NCBI GenBank assembly: GCA_029204225.1
Contig: CM055108.1
Location: forward strand, 47,722,815-47,786,814
Source of the DNA: Diphasiastrum complanatum
Lineage: Eukaryota; Streptophyta; Lycopodiopsida; Lycopodiales; Lycopodiaceae
DNA: 64,000 nt
Direction: 5' to 3'
A program made the position numbers and the translations under genes. Of the stretch, positions 48,061 to 58,802 are shown one piece after another (positions within the stretch are counted from its first letter, which is position 1; every line of letters begins with the position of its first letter). The notes beneath the pieces were generated by a model. It was not told where the DNA came from and made no database searches. It worked only from the letters and a program-made list of their open reading frames with translations.

Positions 48061-48564
48061 ATTGTGCGGTGGCTGTGTGCGTGTTTAGGGCATACGGAGT
48101 TTTATCATCAGATTGCTTGCTAGAGCTAAAAGAGGATATTGCAAATGTTGTTACTTCTTCTTTTTTTCTTCACATGGGAGTAACTGCTCTTCCATACATG
48201 TTGCAAGATCGAATTGTCCCTAGCTTGTTGAGTTTTTGTTGCAGGCTCTGAATGTACTTTGTAAATTTATAATTTCTTACTACAATATAACGGTTTTCCT
48301 CACCTTCAAAAACTAAGATGAGAATTTGTTTCTTGATATAATATAAAAACCGATTTTGAATTCTATGAATCTATATCCAAAGGTGGACCTTCAAAGAAGC
48401 ATCATATTTCTTCCATCTAAGCTTGTTAGAAAGCCTCTAAGATCGAACTAGATATGGATCTTATCCTATTTTATGCATTGAATTCGCCATCTGGACACAG
48501 GTTCTGTGTTTGCTCAAGTGTTTGATCTGAAAGCCAGAACCGTCTATATCGTGTCTATAGCTTT
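48061..48564. other. No gene recognised
   Basis: Only short open frames; no domain or repeat pairing recognised. Confidence 0.5.
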
Positions 48565-49040
48565 CACTACAACACCTGTCGCGATTTTCAACGTGATCTG
48601 CGATGGATAATCGCGGATTTTTTTTGTTTGTCGCGGGCATCGCAAAACACGTCACAACAGGGTCGTCGGAATCCGATAGCTTTAGCATACATCACAATCC
48701 GACACCTATTCAAATCCAACCCGCGTAGGACACCCATGTCGGAAGCAAACGTCGACATGGAATTGGACGTCGAATTCGGACGTTCCACATGGACATTGAA
48801 CTCCGACATCCAATTCACATGTGGACAATCCAACGTCTGACTTGGATGTCATAGTAGTTCGACGTTTGTTGGTTCTTTGGTTAACAGAATGCTCTCTAGA
48901 AGCATCCACAACTGATGTTTGTTGGCCCGACGGATAAATTGGTGTTGCAGTCTGACGTCTGTTGCGATTTTGGTTAACAGAACGCTCTCTAGAAGCATTC
49001 GACGTCTGTCGTGTCCAATGGATAAATCGACGTCGTAGTG
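48565..49040. mobile_element. Candidate small CACTA-like element
   Basis: Begins CACTACAACACCTGTCGCG and ends CGACGTCGTAGTG, so the outer six bases (CACTAC/GTAGTG) are inverted copies and the next few match apart from transitions. The interior is full of GTCGAC/GACGTC-like short motifs, as CACTA subterminal regions are. There is no 3-bp target duplication (TTT versus GAA) and no transposase, so this is tentative. Confidence 0.3.
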
Positions 49041-49045
49041 GAATG
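48861..49045. repeat. Tandem duplication, two units of about 93 bp
   Basis: GGTTAACAGAA.GCTCTCTAGAAGCAT occurs at 48879 and 48972. The flanks (GACGT.TGTTG before, GGATAAAT.G.CGT.G.AGT after) also repeat. Confidence 0.88.
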
Positions 49046-49441
49046 TCGCAATCTGACGTCTTAATCATGTACTTTTTATGCACCCAAGTTAACTAAGAGC
49101 CTATTGTCTATTACCAAGATCACAGATCAGGGCTATAGAGCCATGTTTACTGCCAGCCGATGTAGTATTTTAGATGAGAATTCAAAAGAAATCCTCTCTA
49201 CTTATAGAGAGGAAATTTGTATATACGGAGCCAACAGATAGGTATGTTGGAATCCGACGTTTATGATTAAATTAAAAATACGTAAAAAATTGTGTGCGAA
49301 TTTTTATCGAGTTGTTCTTGGAGTCGTGTTCTTGGAGAGGCGATGTTCTTGGATTGCTTTTGAGACAATATTTTTTGGATTGCATTCTATATTTGGATCA
49401 AATAACAAGCATAAGGAACTTTCTATTCCTACATTACGTAA

Positions 49442-49545
49442 TGCACATTATGAATTGCAATATATTATTACATTACTTCATGCACATTATGAATGGCAAT
49501 ACTTTATTATATTACTTCATGCACATTATGAATTGCATTTTGATT
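49442..49545. repeat. 39-bp tandem repeat, about 2.6 units
   Basis: Units start TGCACATTATGAAT at 49442, 49481 and 49520. The surrounding 49380-49700 also carries scattered ACATTGCACAT motifs. Confidence 0.92.
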
Positions 49546-49740
49546 TGTACATATGGCATTGCTTTTTGGGATCCGACATTGCACATGGTTTTAGAATTCA
49601 TGGTTAGCTATTACGTCATTGCACATCTTGGAATCCGACATTGCCCATATTTCGGATTCGGACATTGCATTTCTTGGTGCAACATTGCACATATGAAAAC
49701 CAATAACAATATTGTGATCAATTGCAATAATATATTGATA

Positions 49741-50214
49741 ATATCAATCAATGTATTACAAAAATGCTGCTAGTCACAGTCTCTCTAACTTGATATATTT
49801 ACGAGATAGAACTCTAACTTATAAAACCTAATCTATCTACTTGTTGTCGTTGTCTTGACGTCTTGTCATTGTCTACTAGCTGTCTATCTGGTGAGGGTAT
49901 AGTCTTATGGTGGCAGTAAGATTTCCTCAGGTAGAGCCTCAATCGCTCATTTATGTCAAATTTACAGACTTGTGTTTGTAAGTGCTTGATAGGACGTCAA
50001 CCTAGCTAGATGGAAGATGTAAGTCTCATGGTGGTAGCGGAATTTCCTCAGTTTGAGTTGTGTCGCTCATGTGGTCCACTTTTGGTCAAGTCGGGGATTG
50101 GGGACGAGTCAGTTGGTCGAGAGTATGGTAGACTCTCTATTTGAACATTGTGTTTGCATGATACTTTGTGAGTCAAACCTGGTGGTTTGTTGGTGTGCTT
50201 GAGTGTGAGTCAAG
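49741..50214. other. No gene recognised; imperfect duplication
   Basis: AGTCT.ATGGTGG.AG...ATTTCCTCAG recurs at 49901 and 50022 (spacing about 121 bp). This is flank of the copia insertion at 50215. Confidence 0.5.
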
Positions 50215-50904
50215 TGTGAAAAGTACAGTACTAAGGACCATAAATGGATCTTTGAATGATCCACAAGGTGATCGTATGGTTGTTAAACAATCTATCAGAA
50301 ATTAGTCATCAGAAAACAAGATCTAGTTTAGCAGCTTGCTAGGAAACAAGTAGAGACAATCAAATCATTGATCAAATAGTCTAATCCAACTCCACACGTG
50401 TGGAAATAAGGCTGTAGTACGGCCTGTAGACAATGTTTACAAAGTGCCAAAGCTGGGTTTCATTGGAAAAATAGAGTAATCACCATACAATGAGAGGAAA
50501 CTCGAGTTTCTCCTTGAGGCTCCAAAAAGTTTCTATCTTCTCACTATGGAGAATGGAAATACATAGTAAAACACACTTCCTTTGCAAAGTTAAGTGAAAA
50601 TCCAGCATGTAATAAGGAAGTAGACTCCACTTTCTTGCCCTAATGTGAAAACCCTAGTCTAGATCCAAGAGTCATGCTTGGTAGGTGCATGGTAGGTACA
50701 AATCTCATCATAAATCATGGTCTAGATCCTACAAAGTAGGAATCACTACCAAATAGACACAACCACTCCTCTTGACTCGTGGTAACCTACTTTAGGTGTG
50801 TATGTACAAGTGGCACTTTGGCCATTCAAGTAACCAACAAACAATATTGACAAAATGTACAATATTCTACATGGCTAGATTTGCCAATGTAGGCAATTTT
50901 TCAC
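50215..50904 (-). repeat. 3' LTR of the young copia element
   Basis: In element orientation it begins TGTGAAAAATTGCC and ends GTACTTTTCACA, with inverted TGTGAAAA/TTTTCACA termini. It is preceded (50905-50914) by the purine tract GAGGAGGAG. Confidence 0.97.
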
Positions 50905-53900
50905 ACTCCTCCTCAAATCTAGCCTTGGAGATCACAATGCTTTTATCAATAACTCCAATTGAAGATCTAAGCTTGACAAATGAATCTTTAGGTAAAGGTT
51001 TAGTAAACAAATCAGCCAAGCAACTTGATGATGGCACGTGTTGGAGCTTGATCTCTTTAGCTTGCACTTTTTCCCTCACGAAATGATGAGCAATTTCGAT
51101 GTGTTTGCTCCTTGCATGGAATGTAGGATTAGTTGCAAGTGATTGGGCTGATTGGTTGTCACAATAGATGATAGGGATCTCCTCCTCCATGACATGAAGC
51201 TCCACCAATAGCCTTTTGAGCCACAAGACCTCCTTGCATGTTGATGTCAAGGCCTTGTATTCGGATTCTGTGGAAGATAGGGAGATGGTATCTTGCTTTT
51301 TGGAAAGCCATGATACTACTCCATCAAATAGAAAGGTGGCAAAGGCACTTGTTGATCTTCTATCCACTTTGTCACCTGCAAAATCCGAGTCACTATAGGC
51401 TCTTAAGCCAAGATTAGTTCCTCTATACAAAATACCAAAATTCTTAGTGAATGAAATGTATCTAAGAACTCTTTTGGCCATCTTCCAATGTGAAACTAGA
51501 GGACTTTGCATGAATTGGCTTAACTTTCCAACACTATAACTAAGATCAGGTCTAGTTATAGTTAAATAGATCAAGGAGCCAATAAGCCTTCTATATAATG
51601 TGATGTCCTCAAAGGATGCTTCATCACAACCAATAGATGCTTTTACATGTTGCTCCATTGGTGTCTCAATGCCTTTACAATTCTTTATTCCAAATCTATC
51701 TAGGATGGATGTAGCATATTTAGATTGACAAATGAAGCTAAAATCACATCCTCTAATAACCTCTATTCCAAGAATGAAGCTCAATAGGCCGAGATCTACC
51801 ATCTTAAACTCTTTTGCTAAAGCAATTTTTACATTTCTAATTCCATCTAGATCATTACCACTCAAGATAATGTCAACTACATACAAAACAAGAATAATGA
51901 TCATGCCATCATGAAAACTTATATACAATGATGGATCATAGGCACTCATTACAAAATTGATGGAAATGAGAAAAGAGTTTAGCCTAGAGTACCATGCTCT
52001 AGGTGCTTGCTTGAGCCCATAAAGGCTCTTCTTCAAAAAACACACCTTTCCTTCATGCTTTGCCTTGATGAAGCCCTCGGGTTGCCTCATGTAGATCTCT
52101 TCCTCCAAATAACCATTGAGGAATGCATTTGTGAAGTCAAGTTGGAATAGCTCCCAATTGAAGGTTGTAGCAAGACTAATGATCAACCTGATAGTAACAA
52201 GCTTAGCCACAGGAGCAAAAGTCTCATCATAGTCAATGCCTTTGGTTTGTAAAAAACCTTTGGCAACAAACCTAGCTTTATGCTTGCTTATTGATCCATC
52301 TTGATTATACTTCAATCTAAACACCCACTTGCAATCAAGAGGTTTCTTCCCTTGAGGAAGATCCACAAGATCCCAAGTATGATTCTCAATAAGAGCATCA
52401 TACTCTACTTGCATAGCATCCATCCAACTTTTAGACTTACAAGCATCTTCATAGCATGTTGACTCATCTAACATTGAAGTAAGAAAGGTGTAAGATGTGA
52501 AAGATGATGAGCCTTCCCTTTGATCACCTTGACCATCATAGGTGAGCCTCAATGGCTCGGATCTTGCCCTTGTAGTTCTTCTTGGAGTTCTTGGAGTTCT
52601 TGCATCTTGAGATGGATCCTCAAGTTCTTCTTCACTTGGAAGCTCCTCCTCCATCCTAGCATGATCCTTGGCATCAAGATGATTAGTAGCATTATCATCC
52701 AAATCACAAGCATGTCCTTCATCAAAAATAACATCCCTACTCACTATCACCTTGCTAGTGATGGGATTGAAGACTCTATAACCTTTGCTATTCTCACCAT
52801 ATCCCACAAAGATGCCTTTGATGGATGTTGCATCATCCTTCCTTCTCTTATCCAAGGATTGGTGTACATAGCAAGTGGATCCAAAAACTTTGAGATCTTT
52901 GAGATTGGGCTTCTCTCCAAATAGAGCTTCAAATGGTGTGATTCCTCCAATGGCTTGGTTTGGCAATCTATTGCACAAATAGTTAGCACAAGTTATTGCT
53001 TCACCCCAAAATGGTTTGGATAGAGAAGCATCTAGCCTTAAGGCCTTAGCACACTCACAAAGAGATCTATTTCTTCTCTCACTCACTCCATTTTGTTGAG
53101 GGGTGTATGGACATGACAACTCCCTCTTTATGCCATTAGAAATACAAAAGTCAATCAACTTATTGGAGACATATTCACCTCCATTATCACTCCTTAATAC
53201 CTTAATCTTGGTACTAAGTTGATTTTCTACCAAAGTCTTGAACTTTACAAAAGAATCAAACACCATTGATTTGCTAGACAAGAGGTACATCCAACAAAAT
53301 CTAGAATAGTCATCAATGAAGATTACATAGTACTTGGCACCACCATTAGACTCATGTGAAAAACTATGAACATCCGAATGGATGAGTTCAAGAGGAGAGT
53401 TTGATCTTGATGTAGATCTTGAGAAGGGTAGCTTGTGAGCCTTTGAGAGGCTGCATGCTTCACATCTCTTCCCACACTTTGACAAATGCTTGGGGAGTCC
53501 AACTGCAAGCTCCTTTGTAGTCATAGATTCCATGGCTTTGTAGTTGGGGTGGCCCAACCTTTTGTGCCACAGTTCCACCTTTGATAGCTCCACCTTTTCC
53601 AAGTTAACACTCTCCACTGCAATATTAGCATCAAGCCTAAACAATCTACCTTGCTTAAAGCCTTTGGCTATACATTCATCATTTCTAAGGATGGAACAAA
53701 CTCCATGCTTAAATTGTACATCTAGGCCATTATCCATTAACTGGCCAACACTAAGCAAATTCTTGGTTAACTTAGGAACATAAAGAACATTATCTAGATT
53801 CATCCTTTTGGATGATCCCACATACAAGGGAATTGTTCCTATTCCACTTATCTTACATTCTTGACTACTTGCAGTATAGATTGATCTATGTAAGTCATTG

Positions 53901-54880
53901 TAAGAAAGTAAGGTGGAGAATATGTCCTTTTGATATGTCATGTGGGAACTTGCCCCACTATCAATCCACCAAGAATCATTGGTGTTGCTCTTGGATGATG
54001 GTGGTTTGTTGGAAACCATCAAGGATGACTCTTCATCCTCCTGATGTGCAATGTTGCTTTGTTTGCTCTCTTGTGCCTTCTTCTTCTTGAGACATTCTGA
54101 TGCAAAATGTCCTTTCTTTCCACAGAAAAAACATTTGTACTTGGACTTGTCTTTGATCTTGCCCTTTGAGCTTGAAGCCTCATCCTCCTCCTTGGTCTCC
54201 TTGAAGTGCTTCTTCTTGCCATTGGTCTTCTTCTTGCTTTTAAATGAGAAATTAGCTTTCTCATCACCATCCTGCAGAGAAATAGCATTCATTCTTGCAT
54301 TGGTATGCAACATCCTACACTCTTCAGCTACTAATACACTGTGTAGCTTTTCTATAGTAGGCAAAGTGTCTTGGATTGCAAAGCTTTGGACCAAATTTGT
54401 AAAGCCACTCCCTAGACCATTTAGGACAATCTGAACAAGCTCACTATCTTGAATCTTCTCTCCAATGGAAGCTAACTCCCTATTAAGAGACTTGATTCTT
54501 AGCACATAATCTTGTGCATTCTCATCACTCCTCTTCATGCTTTGTAGAATCTGGTTCCTAAGCATGAGAACCCTCGAAGTGTTACTAGACTCATAGATAG
54601 ATTTTAAAGATTCCCAAGCCTCTTTAGCACTCTTACATGATGATACTTCCCTTAAAAGATCATTGCTTACATTCATCTTAATACAGTGAAGTGCAAGCCT
54701 AGACCTCTTCTTGTATCTCACTAATTCCTGTGCACCTAGAGGTTCATCTTCATCATCTATTAGAAACTCATAAAGATCCTGGAGCACCATTAGTGACTCC
54801 ATCCTCACTTTACAAATAGCATAATTGGTAGAATTTAACCTCTCACTAGCTTCTAGAAGGTAGGCTCCCACTGATCCCAT
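50867..54880 (-). CDS. Copia gag-pol polyprotein, 1337 residues, RT catalytic box YVVD
   Basis: Single open frame. The gag head (residues 1-200) starts MGSVGAYLLEASERLNSTNY and leads to zinc knuckle C250-C253-H258-C263. Protease D307-S-G-A. Integrase zinc site H439, H444, C473, C476; catalytic D503, D565, E601, with 35 residues between the last two as expected. The integrase tail ends DVIFDEG near 723. RT begins about 815, motif A Asp 915 (QLDFTNAFLNG), and the usual YVDD is Y1000-V-V1002-D. RNase H has D1164/D1166, E1205/E1207 and D1241 (CDNQSA). The last 20 residues run through the purine tract into the LTR, where the stop lies. The Val codon GTT is at 51877-51875; one base change from GAT explains it. 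All else looks intact. The ATG at 54880 is the first after the leader. Confidence 0.96.
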   Translation of the reverse strand: MGSVGAYLLEASERLNSTNYAICKVRMESLMVLQDLYEFLIDDEDEPLGAQELVRYKKRSRLALHCIKMNVSNDLLREVSSCKSAKEAWESLKSIYESSNTSRVLMLRNQILQSMKRSDENAQDYVLRIKSLNRELASIGEKIQDSELVQIVLNGLGSGFTNLVQSFAIQDTLPTIEKLHSVLVAEECRMLHTNARMNAISLQDGDEKANFSFKSKKKTNGKKKHFKETKEEDEASSSKGKIKDKSKYKCFFCGKKGHFASECLKKKKAQESKQSNIAHQEDEESSLMVSNKPPSSKSNTNDSWWIDSGASSHMTYQKDIFSTLLSYNDLHRSIYTASSQECKISGIGTIPLYVGSSKRMNLDNVLYVPKLTKNLLSVGQLMDNGLDVQFKHGVCSILRNDECIAKGFKQGRLFRLDANIAVESVNLEKVELSKVELWHKRLGHPNYKAMESMTTKELAVGLPKHLSKCGKRCEACSLSKAHKLPFSRSTSRSNSPLELIHSDVHSFSHESNGGAKYYVIFIDDYSRFCWMYLLSSKSMVFDSFVKFKTLVENQLSTKIKVLRSDNGGEYVSNKLIDFCISNGIKRELSCPYTPQQNGVSERRNRSLCECAKALRLDASLSKPFWGEAITCANYLCNRLPNQAIGGITPFEALFGEKPNLKDLKVFGSTCYVHQSLDKRRKDDATSIKGIFVGYGENSKGYRVFNPITSKVIVSRDVIFDEGHACDLDDNATNHLDAKDHARMEEELPSEEELEDPSQDARTPRTPRRTTRARSEPLRLTYDGQGDQREGSSSFTSYTFLTSMLDESTCYEDACKSKSWMDAMQVEYDALIENHTWDLVDLPQGKKPLDCKWVFRLKYNQDGSISKHKARFVAKGFLQTKGIDYDETFAPVAKLVTIRLIISLATTFNWELFQLDFTNAFLNGYLEEEIYMRQPEGFIKAKHEGKVCFLKKSLYGLKQAPRAWYSRLNSFLISINFVMSAYDPSLYISFHDGMIIILVLYVVDIILSGNDLDGIRNVKIALAKEFKMVDLGLLSFILGIEVIRGCDFSFICQSKYATSILDRFGIKNCKGIETPMEQHVKASIGCDEASFEDITLYRRLIGSLIYLTITRPDLSYSVGKLSQFMQSPLVSHWKMAKRVLRYISFTKNFGILYRGTNLGLRAYSDSDFAGDKVDRRSTSAFATFLFDGVVSWLSKKQDTISLSSTESEYKALTSTCKEVLWLKRLLVELHVMEEEIPIIYCDNQSAQSLATNPTFHARSKHIEIAHHFVREKVQAKEIKLQHVPSSSCLADLFTKPLPKDSFVKLRSSIGVIDKSIVISKARFEEECEKLPTLANLAM

Positions 54881-55495
54881 CTTACTAGCAAGATTCTACA
54901 CACAAGATATAGATTTGTTTGGACCTGAAACTCACAAAGGTTTCAAACTTGCAGTGTTTCACTCAAATGTTGACTTCTAATCCAACAGATGGATTTGTAA
55001 TTACAGTTCTATCACTCCCTCACAAGCTGGAATGAAGATAAGATGAGATGAAAACTACACTCAAGCAAATCTTGCCAATCTTGGCTATTCTTGGACAAAA
55101 ACTGACTCTATCTCTCTCATTCACTTTGTACTTTCAAGACCTGGTTTCCACTTTAAGAAGGTCTGAAATCAGCCTAGATTAATTAGTTTTCATGAAAGAA
55201 ATTCAAAACTAATCAATGGCAAGTGATCTTGGTAGCTTATCCTAGGATTTGCACCAAAAATTACATCAAACTGACACCATATGAATTTTCTATGATTCAA
55301 TGAATATGGGTTATTAAATGCTGGTTCAGAGATGCCCACACGTGTGAACAGTACGGATTTTGATCCTGAAAAAGTTTGGGATCAAATCCCCTCACCAAAA
55401 CCTGGATACCAGCTCGCCCTTCCAATACTAGCTTTTTGCACCAAAACCTGCTAAAACTGGATTAGATTCAAACACAGATCAATGGCCTTGTACTT

Positions 55496-55508
55496 GGCTC
55501 CGATACCA
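55496..55508 (-). promoter_or_regulatory. Primer binding site of the young copia element
   Basis: Minus strand TGGTATCGGAGCC, adjoining the 5' LTR; one base differs from the common TGGTATCAGAGCC. Confidence 0.95.
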
Positions 55509-56199
55509 TGTGAAAAGTACAGTACTAAGGACCATAAATGGATCTTTGAATGATCCACAAGGTGATTGTATGCTTGTTAAACAATCTATCAGAAACTAGT
55601 CATCAGAAAACAAGATCTACTTTAGCAGCTTGATAGGAAACAAGTAGAGACAATCAAAGCATTGATCAAATAGTCTAATCCAACTCCACACGTGTGGAAA
55701 TAAGGCTGTAATACGGCCTGTAGACAATGTTTACAAAGTGCCAAAGCTGGGTTTCATTGGAAAAATAGAGTAATCACCATACAATGAGAGGAAACTCGAG
55801 TTTCTCCTTGAGGCTCCAAAAAGTTTCTATCTTCTCACTATGGAGAATGGAAATACATAGTAAAACACACTTCCTTTGCAAAGTTAGGTGAAAATCCAGC
55901 ATGTAATAAGGAAGTAGACTCCACTTTCTTGCCCTAATGTGAAAACCCTAGTCTAGATCCAAGAGTCATGCTTGGTAGGTGCATGGTAGGTACAAATCTC
56001 ATCATAAATCATGGTCTAGATCCTACAAAGTAGGAATCACTACCAAATAGACACAACCACTCCTCTTGACTCGTGGTAACCTACTTTAGGTGTGTATGTA
56101 CAAGTGGCACTTTGGCCATTCAAGTAACCAACAAACAATATTGACAAAATGTACAATATTCTACATGGCTAGATTTGCCAATGTAGGCAATTTTTCACA
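55509..56199 (-). repeat. 5' LTR of the young copia element
   Basis: Pairs with 50215-50904; about eight substitutions, concentrated in the first 250 bp of the plus-strand reading. Confidence 0.97.
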
Positions 56200-56204
56200 T
56201 CAAG

Positions 56205-57165
56205 TACAGGGTAGCATGGACATGCATAACATCTTTTGGACACTCCAGACGTTGCTACAAATTAATGTTTTTCACTCTTATCAAATTTAAGCTTAAGGGA
56301 GAGAGTTAGAAATCAGATTTAATCTGATATGCATTTTTTGTAAGCCCTAATGTGATATTGTAATTAGTGTACAGTTAAATTAGATTTGTTGTATTTAGTT
56401 GTGTTCGGGACGTGACCCATTAGGATATATTGATCGGGCACTGATCCCGTAGATGGCTGCTACTTTGGTCAACTGGGTAGCCACACGTAGAGAAATTAGC
56501 TTGTACAATATATTTTTTATGGCACTTGCTATACTCAGGGGCATGGCTTGAGTTTGTCAATATTTTAGCCTATGTTGGGCTAATTAGTTATACATGTGTC
56601 TTGACAGGTGTCTATTTCAGTGTGTTGACACTTGTCGAGCCCATGCATATTGGGGCTTTTACTATATGTACAGTTTTATCTTTGTAATCAATCAACTTTT
56701 GTTGTGCCATCTATGAGAGCTTGTGAGGAGTGGCTATGGTGATTGTGTGATGTGATCTGCATACTGCACTAGATTCTATTGGCATTTTAACTATAAGAAT
56801 ACAATCTATCCATAACCACTCTCCCCTTATGATTGGTGATTATATTGCCTTCCGGATCCACGTCGTAGTAGGGATTTGTGGAGGACTCTTTGCAAGGGGT
56901 GGGGGAGGGAGCCGCGGCCGCTTGTGAGGGACCACCCATGATTACTACATCATAAACATACAATACATTACAATGAACCCTAATGCTTGAATGTAAAACC
57001 TCAATCCAAAAATATATTGAAATTTAAAACCTTAACCCAATCATATATTGAAATGAAGTAGAAAAAATAAATAAATTACAAAACCACAATGCATATTAGA
57101 GTTAGACATTCATACATGTGATAACAAAACAAGGATAGACATTCATTTATAATCTACAACAAAAT
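56205..57165. other. Flank of the young copia; probable decayed copia LTR
   Basis: No coding signal. AAGGGAGAGAG followed by TTAGAAATCAGATTTAATC at about 56293-56320 looks like a purine tract and LTR start on the plus strand, but no partner was found. A short GC-rich patch with CCGCGGCCGC lies near 56915. Confidence 0.4.
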
Positions 57166-57327
57166 ACAAAATAATCATCGTGCCGCCAACTGGAAGCTCG
57201 ATGAGTGTGGAGTCTTGTACTTCACACTCAATTGTAAGAGACAGCGACAACAGAGAATAACTAACTAAGTTTATTAGCGTTAACTTGTCTTGTAATTCTC
57301 TGCAAACAAAAGTAGATTCGCTACATG

Positions 57328-57339
57328 GTATCATAGCAC
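57328..57339 (+). promoter_or_regulatory. Primer binding site of the gag-only element
   Basis: TGGTATCATAGC directly after GATTCGCTACA; one base off the canonical Met-tRNA type site. Confidence 0.9.
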
Positions 57340-57390
57340 CTAGGTTATCACTACATGATATCCGAACAGTGATTCTCTAAGCAACACAAT

Positions 57391-58041
57391 ATGGCTACAA
57401 TGATCCAGACGAGAATAACAATCAATCTTGATGGCGAAAACTACAGAGTATGGAAATTTAAAATCAAAACACTTTTGAAGGGTGAAGGCATCTGGTTGGT
57501 GACCGAACTCACAGAGGTGCAGCCTCCAAAGGGAGACCCACGGGGAGCTGAGTGGATCAAAAAAGATGAACGTGCAATGGCGATCATCGTTTCAACCATA
57601 AATGAAGAAATACTCATGCAGATTGAAGACTGTGAGAGCAGCCATGAAGCATGAGAAAGAATAAAGCAAAAGTACGAAGTGAGGACTACCACTTCGGTGA
57701 TGCATATTCACAATCAGCTACAATCCATCTTCACAATCAACCAGCTGGATCAGCATGTTGAGAAGATCATAACGATCTTCACTCAACTCGTTGCATCTGG
57801 ACATGAACATCAGATCCTAGCACTACAACAGCTGATGTACTTCATGAAATCTCTACCTGCATCCTATCAGTCATTGAGAATGCTCATACTGAGTCTACAA
57901 GATAAATATACAAAGTTGCAAGGTTCAATAGGGAGTGTCAAAAATTGTGAACTCCTACAACTTTGTCGCGAAGGTGACGAAGTGAAGGGCGAATATACCC
58001 CGAAGGTCGAAAGAAAAGTATTCGAGATTCGGCCTCGATGA
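57391..58041 (+). pseudogene. Copia-type gag, one in-frame stop
   Basis: Starts MATMIQTRITINLDGENYRVWKFKIKTLL-like. Continues through RGAEWIKKDERAMAIIVSTI, a TGA at 57652, and then the same frame through LQSIFTINQLDQHVEKIITIFTQLV and LPASYQSLRMLIL to VERKVFEIRPR, about 217 codons. The pattern matches UBN2-type copia gag. There is no zinc knuckle and no pol sequence before the right LTR. The stop makes this copy unable to give full-length gag. Confidence 0.85.
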
Positions 58042-58554
58042 CCATGAAACGAAACAAAAAGACATGAAATGAAAGAAAACAATTCGCACTGCCAACTGGC
58101 AGCTCGACGAGCATGGAGTCTTGTACTTCACGCTCAGTTGTAAGAGACAGTGACAACAGAGAATAACTAACTAAGTTGATTAGCGTTAACTTGTCTTGTA
58201 ATTCTCTGATAAACCATCTTGTAAACTCCACACAATGGAGATAAATACTCCGATAGATTAACACACAATGATGATGATGGGATAGTGAATAGTAGAGAGT
58301 AAGGTTGTGCATGAAAGTCTGCCAACGAGCAGAACACAGTGATTGAAGTGAGCGTCAGGCTGCCAACGAGCGAGACACTGACTAGCTCATTGAAAATGCA
58401 AAACAGAAATACAATTGCTCTCTTCTTCACCTCATTGTCCGTGTCATCTTATTGATAGATTCTCTCATGATCTGTGATCTGTAGTCGCTTGCTTGGGATC
58501 TTGAAACTTTCGCAAAAGAAAACCAAACAAATGCGAACAAAAGTAGATTCGCTA

Positions 58555-58789
58555 CAATTGTGATTCCTAATCATTGTAGGATTGAATGTGGGTCTGGTGT
58601 ACAATACTCAGACTATGGGAGGCCGCACATTCACATGTGTGAAGGCTTCTTTAACGTTTTTGGCCATTTAGTGGGGTTCAAGCATAGATTTTGATGGTGC
58701 AATTTGTGTTGACTTTATGGAATCATAATCTATTGTTTCCCTCATCATTTCAAGTGTTTTAGGATCCTTATTTGCTATATTTTCACACG
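58555..58789 (+). repeat. Copia 5' LTR fragment
   Basis: Ends GCTATATTTTCACA next to a primer-like site, in the TTCACA style of the other lineage members. The start is obscured by the gag-only element. The 3' LTR is missing. Confidence 0.6.
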
Positions 58790-58802
58790 GTATCATAGCC
58801 TA
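58790..58802 (+). promoter_or_regulatory. Primer binding site (degraded)
   Basis: CGGTATCATAGCC after the LTR end; two bases off the Met-tRNA type site. Confidence 0.75.

Larger units (their letters stand above)
50215..56199 (-). mobile_element. Full-length young copia retrotransposon, minus strand
   Basis: 5985 bp with two LTRs (50215-50904 and 55509-56199) and an exact 5-bp target duplication TCAAG (50210-50214, 56200-56204). A primer site adjoins the 5' LTR, a purine tract adjoins the 3' LTR, and one uninterrupted polyprotein lies between. The LTRs differ at only about eight positions, so this is the most recent insertion in the window. The leader between primer site and start codon is about 615 bp. 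The polyprotein's RT box is mutated, so self-sufficient movement is doubtful. Confidence 0.97.
57166..58554 (+). mobile_element. Short gag-only LTR retrotransposon (TR-GAG-like)
   Basis: The left LTR (about 57178-57327) and right LTR (about 58083-58554) share CCAACTGG.AGCTCGA.GAG...GGAGTCTTGTACTTCAC, the GAGAATAACTAACTAAGTT block and the end AACAAAAGTAGATTCGCTACA. The left copy lacks about 325 bp that the right one has. A primer site follows the left LTR at 57328, and only a gag frame lies between the LTRs. The outer boundaries are approximate and no target duplication was recognised. Confidence 0.85.

Noticed and set aside
51216-54434. Plus-strand open frames across the copia polyprotein
   Set aside because: They are antisense shadows of the 1337-residue frame.
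56900-56930. CCGCGGCCGC patch as a CpG island or restriction-linker scar
   Set aside because: It is only about 20 bp and isolated, with no gene start or vector sequence nearby.
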